Assembly: GCA_000750105.3 (NCBI GenBank)
Contig: JPHH03000006.1
Location: 909,456 to 973,455 of the forward strand
Direction: 5' to 3'
Length of the DNA stretch: 64,000 nucleotides
DNA from: Tolypocladium sp. Sup5 PDA-1
Lineage: Eukaryota > Ascomycota > Sordariomycetes > Hypocreales > Ophiocordycipitaceae
A program made the position numbers and the translations under genes. Positions 35,276-46,018 of this stretch are shown here, piece after piece. Below the pieces are notes generated by a model, which was not told the DNA's origin, made no database searches, and was given only the letters and a program-made list of their open reading frames with translations. The stretch's first letter is position 1. Each line of letters opens with the position of its first letter.

Positions 35276-35955
35276 CTCATCGGTCGGTGCGGCATTGGAG
35301 CTGGGTGAAGATGCGAATATCGGTGTCGGGAGGGGAGGCGCTGATACGGCACACGACAGGTCGCTACCACATGATGATGCGAAAGACGGGATGAGGTTGA
35401 GTCGGGCTGAGCTTGACGATCCGCTCCTCGGATGGTTGGCGGGTGGAATGGTGCAATCACGAGCCGAGGCTTCTGGTTCCGAGTCGGGGCCCGCGGCTGG
35501 GAATTTACCTAGCGCCGGGAACGGCAGGCCCAAGAAGACCCCACCCCAATTCATTGCATCCATCAAACCCCAGATTTCCAGGCCACATCCCACTTGTCAT
35601 CAGCCGAGGGCAGTATGTTTTGCGCCGAGCTGTGCATCAAACAAATGCAGAGGAATAAAGTTAGGTCCCTTCCACAGATACCGACGCAGTGGAGTTGCGG
35701 AAAGACTGGTTCCGAGTGAGATCCGTCCTACTTGTATATCCTGATCGCTCATAACGCCGTGGTGCTCTATGCTCTATCTTCTAAAGCGGCAGGGGAAATG
35801 GTCTTCCTGGAATGATCCCGGCGCCTTCAGGTCTTGCTACATCTTTGAAATTCGCATGAATCTTCTTCGTTTTGACCAAAGCTGAGATCTCCCCTTCCGT
35901 CCCTTCTCCCTTGTCCCATATACTCCATATCGTGAAAGACTCGTTCATAGCTGTC
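35276..35955. other. Intergenic region upstream of PEX2
   Basis: 680 bp containing the PEX2 promoter/leader and the FAD synthetase 3' UTR. No additional gene seen. Confidence 0.55.
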
Positions 35956-37037
35956 CTACCGGTCCCGGCCCAGGCGCTCTTCGTCGTCACGCACCAACTC
36001 GTAGGCCGGCCGAAACGTCTCTTCGTCGCCGCCGAGCGCCAGGGCCGGGTTCGGGCGCGTATTCTCTGTGCCGCCGAGCGACGTGAATCCCCGGTTGTAC
36101 AAGCTACAAAAGGGTATCTCGAGGTGCCGGATGAACTGTTTGTGTCAGCAACGCCTTCCAGTTCTCTCCAGTCTCTAGTGTATATCCTCTGTAGAGGACA
36201 GGCGAGCAGAAGGGCAGAAGATAGGCACTCACAGCCCAAATATTCGTATAGTGCCAGTCGAGAATCGGATTCACGCGCATCAATTCGGGCCAATCCCCGT
36301 CTGTAGGGCTGAACGGCGTCAAGAACTCGCTATGCGGGTCGGTCCTTCTCGTTCCCATGAAGATGGCCTTTACGGGCGGCCGGTCTCCTTGGTATGCTTC
36401 GAGCGCGTGGCGCATGGGCAAGGCGTACCGCGTCAGGTCGAGGTGGTACTGTGCGGCAGAGACGGAGACGAAGTCCTCGACCTCGGGGAACGGGTCGGGC
36501 GGCGCAATGTATATGGCTTGGAGAGGTTCGATCAAGGACGGGGGGGTCTCGGTTTGCGCTTTCAGGCCGTCGGCGTTGCCGGTCGATCGGTGCGACGAGG
36601 CCGTCGTGGCTGGCAGGCAGGCCAGGATTAGTATCAGCAGGACGAGACAGTCCTTGCCGCCGTTGTACGACAGGGATAGCTCCTCGGGTCTGTGTGTCTC
36701 GCGTGCAGCTTGTCAGTCGCGTGCTCTCTTCCGCAATCGCATCCAGCGCACGGCCACAACCGAGGACAACGCACCCGTATCGCTGCAGCGCCTCTTCAAT
36801 GACGCCCATGGACTCGCGCGCGCGCGCCTGTGTGTTCCGGAGCACCGCGTCGTCCGTATGCTCCCCGAGGAAGCCGAGCACCTTGCGGCGCAGCGTGTAG
36901 CATATCTCGGGCAGGGCGCGGGGCGCGCGGGGCGCTACCGAGGTCGGCGTCGCGGCGGTCTTTGCGACGCCGTTGGTGACTGCGAGGGCCGCGGCTGGCT
37001 CTGGGCGCGAATCCAGTGTCATTTCGGCGGTTGACAT
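35956..37037 (-). CDS. FAD1: FAD synthetase (FMN adenylyltransferase), PAPS-reductase family
   Basis: complement(join(35956..36135, 36233..36689, 36775..37037)), 299 aa. Intron 1 (85 bp, GTGCGT...CACAG) and intron 2 (97 bp, GTGAGT...AACAG) are supported because splicing joins the family blocks: YGPEELSLSYNGGKDCLVLL (adenylyl-transfer loop, SYNGGKD), KAIFMGTRRTDPHSEFLTPF, LMRVNPILDWHYTNIWA, then IRHLEIPFCSLYNRGFTSLGG and the terminal TRPNPAL / AYELVRDDEERLGR region. It transfers AMP from ATP to FMN to give FAD in the cytosol. The N-terminal 40 residues are a low-complexity lead-in. Length is close to yeast Fad1 (about 300 aa). Confidence 0.95.
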
Positions 37038-37566
37038 TGGCGAGATGTCGGGGGCAAGGGTGTGGGGAGAGGAGAGGAGGAGGGTGAGGGTGAGCGCGAC
37101 GGAGGATTATATGTATGGAACGGCACAGACAAGCGCATCGGAGTCGGAGTCATGAGCGGGTGATGGAGCGACCGAGTGAGGGGCGCCAGCCGGGGTCCAT
37201 TTTTGAGGGTCTCGAAGCCACGATTATTATGCCGAAAGCTCCGTCCGTCACTCACCAGAGCCATCCATCCCACATATGCCACGTGACAGACAACCACATG
37301 GCCGGGTCTTCGGCTGCGATTCAACCGTCCGTCACGATACCGGCCCCGGGTTTGCATCAAGACCCCGGACGCTACTCTCTCCGCCATCTCTCCGCTATCC
37401 CTCCACTATCCCTCCGCCAATTCCTCCGCTGACCATGTCAACGGCCCAAGTTGCACCGGCTCATCACTAGTAGGCTCAGCTGCTGATGCACACACGTTCA
37501 AAGACGCCAATGTAACGCTCTTGATACCATTGATCTCGGTTCCACCTGGAAACATGAAGCGCGGCC
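37038..37566. other. Intergenic region upstream of FAD1
   Basis: 529 bp between the FAD1 start and the stop of the next minus-strand gene; CT-rich on the minus strand close to the FAD1 ATG (37060-37100). No gene seen. Confidence 0.5.
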
Positions 37567-40194
37567 TCAGCTCTGGACTACGCCCTCCATGGGCTCGTGC
37601 TGCGATCCGTCCGTCAGGTATCTCTCCGACGGTCCCCCAACCGCCGCGAGACCCATGGTAAATACTTGCTCGACTGTCCTCGTGTTAGTGACCGTTCTCA
37701 TGAGACGACGGTATGCTTCAGTTGCGAGGCTCACTCTTGCTATCGGAAAACACCAGGTGGGTGAACCCTTGGCTACACTTCGTGACGACTCTCTTGCCGG
37801 ACGCATCCATGTAGACCTCAAACGACAGGGTGTTGTAATCCGGACGGTTCCGGACGGCCAGCGTTTGGAAAAAGTCCTTTGTCACTAGGAAGATATCAGC
37901 GCTGTACCAGGTGTTTGTGCACAGGAGCCAGTCGTACGCTCTTGGCTGAGGACGGAGTATCCGTTCTTGCTTCGCACGACGAGCCGGAGGCGCTGCGTCT
38001 TGGTGTTTTGGAGGATGGTGATGTCGGCGTCGCAGATGTGCATCCGCTCGGTGTGCACGTCTTGGGCTTGCCTGAGGACGGCATCAGAGTTCTTTAGCTC
38101 TTCTTCGTTGCGAGTCACGGTTTGGCTGGGAAACTCACAGCTTGATGAGAGCCTTTTCATCTGCTCGCGGATACTCAAAGTAGATCACATAGAGGTCCAT
38201 CCGAATCGCCTCCACCTCTTTGTGAAACCGGTCGGCAGCTACGATTCAGATCATCAACATATTGCACCATTAGTCTGTCTCGGCGAAAAGAAGACGTACC
38301 TTCCACTGATGGAAAATCGAACGCAACGGTTGCGAGCGCGGTAGGACGCGCAGTCTCGCTGGAGTCGTACGCCGTACACCCAATGTTCCTGATATATACG
38401 GTTTCTGATCCCTCCTTGTACTGCAGCTGCGAGCTCAACGCTACTATTGGACGTTTCAGTATCAAGCGCAACGATGGGTAGGCACAGACGGCTGCAAAAC
38501 TGACGGTGAAGTATGCTCCGCACAATGCCGTCTGCTGGGGCATTTTGATCCTGCCTTCCGTAGGTGACTACTATCTCTGCTTCTCGACTCTCTTCGAAGG
38601 CGCTCTGCGGCAGGACGGCTTCGTCCAGGATGCGGTCCAGGTCGATCGACTTGTAGTGGAGCAGCTGGACAAAGTCGACGTTGTCGCGGGTGTAGTTGAC
38701 GTTGCCGGATATAAACTTGACGGCAGTGATGGATCGGTGCAAGGTAGTTGCATTGCTGCCAGTCGCATTACAGCGTCAGCTCGCAGCGGAAACGGGTTAT
38801 CGAGTTTCAATTACCTGACAATGTTCAGCACGTTCGCTTTTGGGCTATCTGAATCTATGCCTGAAGCGTGCGCGAGCATTGTGCTCATGCTGCGTCGTAG
38901 CATCTGTCTGGTTTGGAGGACGCTGAGGCCATGCACCAGCAATTCTTCAAAGTCGTACATTACTAGACGATGCCATCGTGAGCCGACGAGTTCCACGGAG
39001 GTTGGCAACAGCTGTACTGACCTGCCGGCGGCACGCCCTTGACAACCAAGGACGTGAGTTGGTCCGTCACTCGGTTAGCCACCTTGTACAGGAGCCATGA
39101 CCGCTCCTCGCCGGAGATTCTCGCAGCAAAGCTTAGTGGTGACACTTGCGGCAGCGGTTAGCTTCATCATCCACAAAGGTCGAAAGAGGAGAAACCTACA
39201 GGCATAAGCATCCACCGCAGATCGGTGGGCATCCTGGCCCGAATCACAACTGCAGCTGAAGAGTTGGTTGTTCCGCAGGGACGCGCTGTAGTATGCCCCC
39301 GAGATCTTTTGGCTCAGCATCACGCGGGGGCATATCTCCTTGGTACCCTGCCCGGACTGCTCCTGGAGCTCAAAGTGGAGGATTGCGGACGGAGTTCCGG
39401 GGTTGTCAGGGGGAGCACCACTCGATGGGCCGGAGGCGGCTCCGAATGTTGCCGCCGATGCCATGCCAAACGTGGGAGCGTTCGCAGCCCCAAACGTAGG
39501 AGCATTGGCGACTCCAAATGTGGGAGCGCCTGCCCCTCCGGGGGGGTTGCCCTGTAAGTTGTCTAAGAACCACTCGTGTATGTCGCCCAGCATTGTCGAA
39601 ATGTGGTCCATGTCGGTCTGTAAGCGGTCTGCTTGGGAGCTGGCTGGTGTTAGTGGGGCTTGCAAGCAACCACATTGAGAGGGTTTCGTATTACTTGATG
39701 ACCACGCTGAGAATGAGGTTCAGGCTGTTGGTCTGAACGGTCAGGTTCCCCTTTAGGACGTTGAGATCGTCGCCCTCGGTCGTCCATGATATCTTCCTCC
39801 AGTCCGACTTGAGCTCCTTGGTCCAGCGCTTCAACCGCGGCTGGCTCGCGTCGGTGGGCGTCGAGATTACGCTGTACTTGTTGACGATGGCTTCAAGGTG
39901 GTTCAAAGTCTCCTTGCAGCTCCGCAGCATGCCGAGTATGATGTCTTGATTCTCAGTGAAATGCGACGGGATGTTCTTCGGGAGCTTGGATTGGTCGAGT
40001 ATCAGAGGCGCATTCGTGCTCGACTCCCGAGCGCTCGAGAAGGCATTCAGAGCGGCGCTCAGCGAGTACAGCTGGCTCTCGACTTCGCGAAACTCGGCCG
40101 GGGCGGATTTCCTGCCTTTGGTGAACGCCTGGCCTAGCTTGCAGGCCAGTTTGCCCATCAGATAGGCGTCGCCGAACGAGATGGAGAACGACAT
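37567..40194 (-). CDS. Ten-exon protein with STAND-like fungal N-terminal domain and TFG repeats; function unknown
   Basis: complement(join(37567..37673, 37735..37884, 37938..38071, 38139..38238, 38300..38443, 38505..38755, 38815..38962, 39022..39144, 39200..39639, 39695..40194)), 698 aa. All nine introns are 53-67 bp with GT-AG ends, and phases agree at every junction. Residues 1-166 (MSFSISFGDAYLMGKLACKL..., EFREVESQLYSLSAAL...) resemble the helical N-terminal domain found on many fungal STAND/NACHT and ankyrin proteins. No P-loop, NACHT or repeat-binding domain follows. Residues around 200-235 contain four tandem 8-residue units of the type APTFGVAN (24-bp repeats in DNA). The rest is a mixed alpha/beta region (for example VHTERMHICDADITIL, QRLRLVVRSKNGYSVL, SFEVYMDASGKRVV) that I do not recognise. 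A role in non-self recognition is only a guess from the N-terminus. Confidence 0.8.
39438..39533 (-). repeat. 24-bp coding minisatellite (4 units)
   Basis: Four tandem, slightly diverged 24-bp units in exon 2 of the STAND-like-N gene. Each encodes an octapeptide with a Thr-Phe-Gly core (APTFGVAN, APTFGAAN, APTFGMAS, AATFGAAS). Unit borders are at 39438, 39462, 39486 and 39510. Confidence 0.9.
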
Positions 40195-41131
40195 TGTGCT
40201 TCCTTCTTGCAGAGCTTACGAAGCTGGAGAGTTGAAGGAGGGCTACCCGCCCGGGCTGGAGAGGGTTGCGAGGCAGAGACGAGCAACTGTGGAAGATTCT
40301 ATTCTCGTTGGTAAAGGCTAAGCATCACCATTATGTCGACCGTGGACAACGAACTGCCGTGCATACATAGCCCACCTGCATACTTCATACTTCTGAGACA
40401 GATGATGATTGGGGGCTGTGCGGCTGTACCGAGTATTGCTCGACTATGCGCATTCTGTAAGTGAGGCGCGCGGCACTAGAGCGCCCGCGCCCACGCCTCG
40501 GGATCGATAGTCTCCTCGACGATCTTCCACCTGACATGCAGCTCACGGACAGCAACCAATCGTCGCTGCAGCTGGGCGCGCTGCGCACGACTTCCAAGAC
40601 TCTTGCATAAGGCAAACTGACAAGGCTATCGGCACATCCAGCAAAGACGTGCATCACGGTTCGTTTCAGCCGCCTCGTCCGTAGGCATCCGCGTCATGGG
40701 TCGAGGGCTGGTTGGGGAGCATCAGCCGCAGGGCTCACCGAAGCCAGAGGCGAAGTTTGTCCAGATGCCGGGCTGAGGGAGGGTGGCTTTGGGTCCGATC
40801 CTTGCCGGCTGGGAGCTGCGAGCGTCTTGCGCGTGGTAAGCACTGTCGACCTGATGGGCCTCAGCCGCCACCATCCAGGGCCTGGGTCTGGAATCGGGAT
40901 GCCTCCTCGATGTGTGGCGATGGAGAGGAGTCGAAGGAGGCCTTGATATACATAAGGCATGCGTCGAGAAGCAGCGTCGCCATGCCCCCGGCCAGCATCA
41001 TACATGCATACACCACCGCACTGAGCACACGCAGCATACGAGTATAGCTCGTCTGCTTCCAACCCACGGGCGTGCATCTCGTCGTCGCTTCGACGGCCAC
41101 GGACGTCAGCGTCAGAATCATCACCTGAACA
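40195..41131. promoter_or_regulatory. Divergent promoter region
   Basis: 937 bp between the start codons of the STAND-like-N gene (-) and the VIT/VWA gene (+). No coding region is evident, so both promoters should lie here. Confidence 0.5.
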
Positions 41132-44100
41132 ATGGCAGCGCTCGCCATGTTCCCGGGCATCCGGTTCGACCCGCGCGAACCGCTGCCTCCTCGCTTCGCA
41201 CACCTCGCCCATCACTTCCAGCACCAGCAGGGTGCGTTCGACAATGACGCGCAGTTTCACCACGATGGGCACAGGCAGCGTGACATGCCTTGGCGCGATC
41301 AGGGACGGGCCGCCCCAGTCAACTTTGCTCGTGTAGACCCATATCCTCCGCGGCCGTTTCAAGCAAACGTGGCTCCCGAGGCAAGGAGGTTTGAGCCAGA
41401 GGCGCCTCAGCTGCAGCAAGGGTTCCTAGCGCCTCTGTCGTCCTCGGTCAAGGTCCAGATCGTCCATGACACTGCCAAGTTCACCGTCATCCACCTCTTC
41501 TGGAACCAGTCGAACCACATCAAGCAGGGCACCTACCAGTTCCCGCTGCCGCTCGACGCCACCGTGACCGAGTACAACTGCCGCATCGGCGCGCACAAGA
41601 TCGTGCGCGGAAAGGTCAAGGGCAAGGAAGATGCCCGGCGCGAGTTCGACGATGCGGTCCGCCAGGGCCGCACGGGCGGGTTGGTGGAACAGCAGACGGC
41701 TGAGATCTTCACCATCAACCTCGCCAACATCCCGGCCAACACCAAGATGCGGGCCCAGCTGTCCTTTACGTGCCTCCTCAAGCACAGAACTTCCAACAAC
41801 CGCGAGATTTTTACCCTGACGGTGCCGACGTTCATCGCTCCCCGGTATGGCGATGTTCCCCAGGGGGTCCGGATGGAGAATGGCGCGAACCACTTCCTGA
41901 GCCTCGAGGTGGATGTATTGACTGCCGAGGAGCTCATAACTGTCAACAGCGATACGCACAACATCCTCTTTGAAAGAAATGCCGGGCAAAGGGCCTGTCA
42001 GACCTGGGACGACTTCGTCATGCGCCGCGACAACGAGGCCGCCAATCTGAGAACTGCCACGGTCCAGCTTGAGCAAGGGCGGGCGAGTCTCGACAAGGAC
42101 ATGGTCATCTCAATCACCACTGCCCTATCTGACAACAGAGAGACGCCGCAGGCCTGCTTCGAGGCACACCCGGATTTTGAGCACCACAAGGCATTGATGT
42201 TGACCCTCCCGTCGGACTACCTCCTGGCGGCGGCGAACCTTGCACATGACGGCGAGATCATCTTCGTCGCGGATCGCTCTGGCTCCATGTACGACAAGAT
42301 CGAGGCCCTCAAGTCGGCCATGATGTTCTTCATCAACGGCATCCCCGAGAACCGGCCGTTCAACATCTGGTGCTTCGGGAGCGAGTGCACCTACATGTGG
42401 CCGCGATCCAAGCCCCTCAACGAAAACACGAGGCAGGAGGCCATCAACTACGTCCGCAATGAATTTGCCGCCAACATGGGCGGGACCGATATTCTCCCCG
42501 CCCTGAAGCAGATATATGAATCCAGGGGCGGCTACCACTCCATGGACATTGTCGTCCTGACCGACGGCCAGGTCTGGGAGCCGCAGGAGACGATTGCCTT
42601 TGTCAAGGAGACGCGGCTGGTGAGGGAGGGCCTGTTTCGGTGCTTCTCACTGGGCATCGGTCGCGCCGTCTCCCACGAGCTGGTCGAAGGCATCGCCAAA
42701 GCCGGCGGTGGCTACGCAGAGGTGATTACCGATGCCCGCGGCGGCGGCTGGGAGGACCGTGTCGTTGCGGTCTTGAAGGCTGCTGTAACGGGTCACATCA
42801 GATCCGTGCAAATGGAGCTGCAGTGGCACAGAGAAGCGGGCCAGGAGATTGTGCACCCTCCCAAGTTCAAGCAGTCGCCTGCTGAAATCTCCGCCATCAG
42901 CCCCTTTATCCGCAACCGGGTGTTCCTGCTCTTCGACTCTGGGCAGCAGTGTCCTGAGCTGGAGGCGGTCGCGCTCAACATCAGGGGACCCGATGGGACG
43001 GTCACTACCAAGAGGGTGCTGCCAAAGCGTCTGCTGCAGCCGGATGCCACGATTCACAAGCTCGCGGTTCGGGCGCTGCTGGGCGATCTGGAGCGAGGGG
43101 AGAGCTGGCTCCAGCAGCAGAACCGGGACGGAGCCGGCGATGTGCCACTTGTCCGACAGGAAGCAATCGACCTGGGAACCAAATGGGGCCTGGTGTCCAA
43201 GTGGACCAGCCTGTACGCCGTCGAGGAAGAGACGGACGACGCAATGCCGGAGCTGCACATCGAGATTCAGCTGCCCGAGATCAACGATGAGGTTGGAGAT
43301 GCCCTCCTCCTGCCCAGGGGAGTTCCCAACCAAAACGCGGGCCTGCTCCTCGGCCAGGGCGGTGCGGCTGCTCACGAGGTGGAGAGCGGCACCGAGAGTG
43401 ACGGCTCGGATTCAGGGGCTGCTGCCGAGGATGATGGTGTGCAAGAGAGGCAGGGCAGCGGCTCGGACGAGGACTCGGATGACGGCGACGACAATCACGG
43501 GCCCGACGGGGGTGCTGGAGCCGCAGGCCGTCGTGACGGTGACGCGGGAGACGGCGGCGATGGAGGTGGCGCGGACGGCGGAGGTGACGGAAGTGACGGA
43601 GGCGGTGGAGGGGATTGGGAACACGGGGGAGACGTGGAAGACGGGGAAGACGATGATGACGAGAGAAGTGTAGGAACTGGATATATGGGAGGCACGGGAG
43701 GCACGGGAGGCGGCCTCATGGAACACAGCGCCCACTCACTTCAAGGAATCGACAACCACGCTGACGACCTCACGATAGACCCAGGGTCTCTCTTTTTGTC
43801 GCCTGAGGGTGTCGATGACATGACAGACGAGGACCTGGACTTTGGGGTCGACAGCCCAGACGACCCTCCCGCGGCCGCCGCCGCAGCAGAGCCACAGGGC
43901 TGGGAGTCAACGGCGAGCCGGGAGCGCTCCGCCTCGTCCAACCCGTCGCCATACGCGTGGCCGTCTGCGTCCACCCTGAGCAGTCTGTCGAGACGTGCTG
44001 GAAGATCCAGCAACCGTCTGTCGTCGGGGTCCCATTACAAGTGTAAGTCATCGACGAAGCACCCTCCTGATATGAATCTTGCTGACCCTCTTCGTGCAGC

Positions 44101-45262
44101 GACCTGGTCGAAAGACTCCAAGATGCGCCGCGGCGGGTCGCCTCCTCCAAGCGCCTCTGCACTGCGAGGGACTATCGGCTCCGCGAGCACCCTGCCGTCG
44201 TCAGGGCCACTCCTTGCGACGCCACTCCTTCCGACGCCGCTCCTTTCAACGATGCCACCGCCAAGCCTTTCCGGTATGGAACGGTCAGTCCCTTCCGCGG
44301 TGCCACCGCTAGCGGCGTCTCCAATGGCTGTCCCAATGGCCGTGGCAGAACTGGTGTCTCCCATGTCCCTCGCAGCAGCAAGCTCCGTGTTCGCCCGCCC
44401 TGATTCAAGGGGAAGCGCACGGTCGCCATCCAGATTTGCGTCGTCCTCACCATCTGTCCAACCATCATACGAGTTCGACTCCAGCATCCTGCCCAGCGCT
44501 GCCTATGCCAGCACCACCCGCGCCGTCCCCGTATCCGCCTCGACCAGAGGTTTCTCCCTCTCCGTCTCTAGCACCCATGGCAGTGACCAGCTCCAGTCCG
44601 CCAGCCTCACGGACCCGTACGGCGTCAACACTTCCTCGCTCTCTAGCGGGCAAGACAACGCCTCCCTTAGTGCCCGACTCTTCGACCTCCCCGACGCCCA
44701 ACGCTTCCACCTCCCCAGCATCCAACGCTTCGACCCCCCTGACGCTGCCCAGAACGTGGCCTCTGCTCCCGTCTTCAACCCGCCGGCGTCCTCGTACGTC
44801 ATGGAAAGCAGTCGCTCCATGCCGAAAACAGAAGAGGAGCTCGCGGCCGAGAAGCTGGTCAGGGATCTCCTCGGCTTCCAAAAGTCGGACGGCAGGTTCG
44901 TCATGAACGACAGGGACGTCATGGAGTATCTGGGGTCGTCCTTCCTCAAGCTTCTGACGCAGCTAAACGCCCGGATCAACGCCCTCGACGGAAAGAAGAA
45001 CAGGGTCCAAATGGCCACGACGGTTGCGGTTGTGGCCCTGCTGGAGGAGCAGTTCCAGGGGTGCCGCGCGCTTTGGGTGCTGATGGTGGGCAAGGCCAAG
45101 GACTTCATCGCGGCGAACGGCTACCTTGGGACCGAGGCAGTGCTTCTGGAGGAGGCGAAGACGGGCTTGAAGCGGATGGGGTCGGTGATGGGCGAGATGA
45201 AGCGTGCGAGGGAGCTGGCGGCCTCGATTGACAAGGTGTTGACCGCGCCAGTAGTCGCTTGA
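41132..45262 (+). CDS. Large VIT and von Willebrand factor A domain protein
   Basis: join(41132..44042, 44100..45262), 1357 aa; the 57-bp intron has a GTAAGT donor, GCTGAC branch and GTGCAG acceptor and does not change the frame. A VIT domain lies at residues 105-245 (VKVQIVHDTAKFTVIHLFWN..., YNCRIGAHKIVRGKVKGKEDARREFDDAV). A VWA domain spans about 373-560 with a complete MIDAS metal site: DRSGS at 381-385, Thr452 in GGTD and Asp478 in TDG. A Gly/Asp/Ser-rich disordered region (about 750-1180) precedes a conserved-looking helical C-terminus (EEELAAEKLVRDLLGFQKSDGR..., from about residue 1210) that resembles the tail of VWA5A/PARP4-type proteins. There is no signal peptide, so it is probably intracellular. 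Cellular role unknown. Confidence 0.93.
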   Translation: MAALAMFPGIRFDPREPLPPRFAHLAHHFQHQQGAFDNDAQFHHDGHRQRDMPWRDQGRAAPVNFARVDPYPPRPFQANVAPEARRFEPEAPQLQQGFLAPLSSSVKVQIVHDTAKFTVIHLFWNQSNHIKQGTYQFPLPLDATVTEYNCRIGAHKIVRGKVKGKEDARREFDDAVRQGRTGGLVEQQTAEIFTINLANIPANTKMRAQLSFTCLLKHRTSNNREIFTLTVPTFIAPRYGDVPQGVRMENGANHFLSLEVDVLTAEELITVNSDTHNILFERNAGQRACQTWDDFVMRRDNEAANLRTATVQLEQGRASLDKDMVISITTALSDNRETPQACFEAHPDFEHHKALMLTLPSDYLLAAANLAHDGEIIFVADRSGSMYDKIEALKSAMMFFINGIPENRPFNIWCFGSECTYMWPRSKPLNENTRQEAINYVRNEFAANMGGTDILPALKQIYESRGGYHSMDIVVLTDGQVWEPQETIAFVKETRLVREGLFRCFSLGIGRAVSHELVEGIAKAGGGYAEVITDARGGGWEDRVVAVLKAAVTGHIRSVQMELQWHREAGQEIVHPPKFKQSPAEISAISPFIRNRVFLLFDSGQQCPELEAVALNIRGPDGTVTTKRVLPKRLLQPDATIHKLAVRALLGDLERGESWLQQQNRDGAGDVPLVRQEAIDLGTKWGLVSKWTSLYAVEEETDDAMPELHIEIQLPEINDEVGDALLLPRGVPNQNAGLLLGQGGAAAHEVESGTESDGSDSGAAAEDDGVQERQGSGSDEDSDDGDDNHGPDGGAGAAGRRDGDAGDGGDGGGADGGGDGSDGGGGGDWEHGGDVEDGEDDDDERSVGTGYMGGTGGTGGGLMEHSAHSLQGIDNHADDLTIDPGSLFLSPEGVDDMTDEDLDFGVDSPDDPPAAAAAAEPQGWESTASRERSASSNPSPYAWPSASTLSSLSRRAGRSSNRLSSGSHYKCKSSTKHPPDMNLADPLRAATWSKDSKMRRGGSPPPSASALRGTIGSASTLPSSGPLLATPLLPTPLLSTMPPPSLSGMERSVPSAVPPLAASPMAVPMAVAELVSPMSLAAASSVFARPDSRGSARSPSRFASSSPSVQPSYEFDSSILPSAAYASTTRAVPVSASTRGFSLSVSSTHGSDQLQSASLTDPYGVNTSSLSSGQDNASLSARLFDLPDAQRFHLPSIQRFDPPDAAQNVASAPVFNPPASSYVMESSRSMPKTEEELAAEKLVRDLLGFQKSDGRFVMNDRDVMEYLGSSFLKLLTQLNARINALDGKKNRVQMATTVAVVALLEEQFQGCRALWVLMVGKAKDFIAANGYLGTEAVLLEEAKTGLKRMGSVMGEMKRARELAASIDKVLTAPVVA

Positions 45263-46018
45263 CGAAGTCGCTCCTTATTGTGACGGTTTCTTGGGTGAAG
45301 TAGGACTCCGAAGAGCGGAATGCAGGTTGCTGGCCATGGCTGCAGGTTGACGAGGCTTTCGGGTATTTCAGGTAGTCTTAATCCTTTGTATGTCGATGCC
45401 GTATGTATGTACTCGTATGTACGCAATTTGAAGCCTGTTCATGGTGTCAAATCACGGGGAGGGACGAGGTGAGGTCACGCGGTCGAGTCGCTTGACCCGA
45501 CCTAGCCCAAGATCCACTCTAGCTCCCTGCAACGGGCCGCTAATCAGACTCCCGGTGCAGCCCCACCAATGACGATGGGCCCGGAGAGGGACCTCGCTCA
45601 CGGGCGGTTCGCCTCGTCCAGACGTCGCCGACTGGGAGAATACATCAACCAAGTTACACACGATATCTGCCTGGCACGACTCCGCGGTCGCCTTATTTTT
45701 TGCCCACAGACAGCATTGGGGAGTGTATGACTCATTCACACTCCCGAGCGCGCTCCATTTCAGCCATCACGATCGACAGGCCGCCTAGTATATAGTCGGC
45801 CCATTGCAGCCGTCGAGTGCGACAGACTCGCCACGCCACCGGCTGACGGGACGCGACGCGCCGTGCCGAACTCGAGTCCACGATCCACCGGCGCATCGCG
45901 CTGCTGCCTGCAGGAGAACGACGACGCCTGTGAACGAATAGGAGGGGACTTTGCGCGGTTCATAAGCCTCGAGTGAGCAGCCTCCGCGGGCGTTCCGAGG
46001 CAGCGGCAGCAGCCCATC
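45263..46018. other. Intergenic region
   Basis: 756 bp between two plus-strand genes: 3' UTR of the VIT/VWA gene and promoter of the next. No gene seen. Confidence 0.55.

Noticed and set aside
37885..37940. Apparent frameshift or premature stop in the ten-exon gene
   Set aside because: A 53-bp intron (37885-37937, GTACGA donor, TTCCTAG acceptor) restores a continuous frame across the region, so no mutation needs to be invoked.
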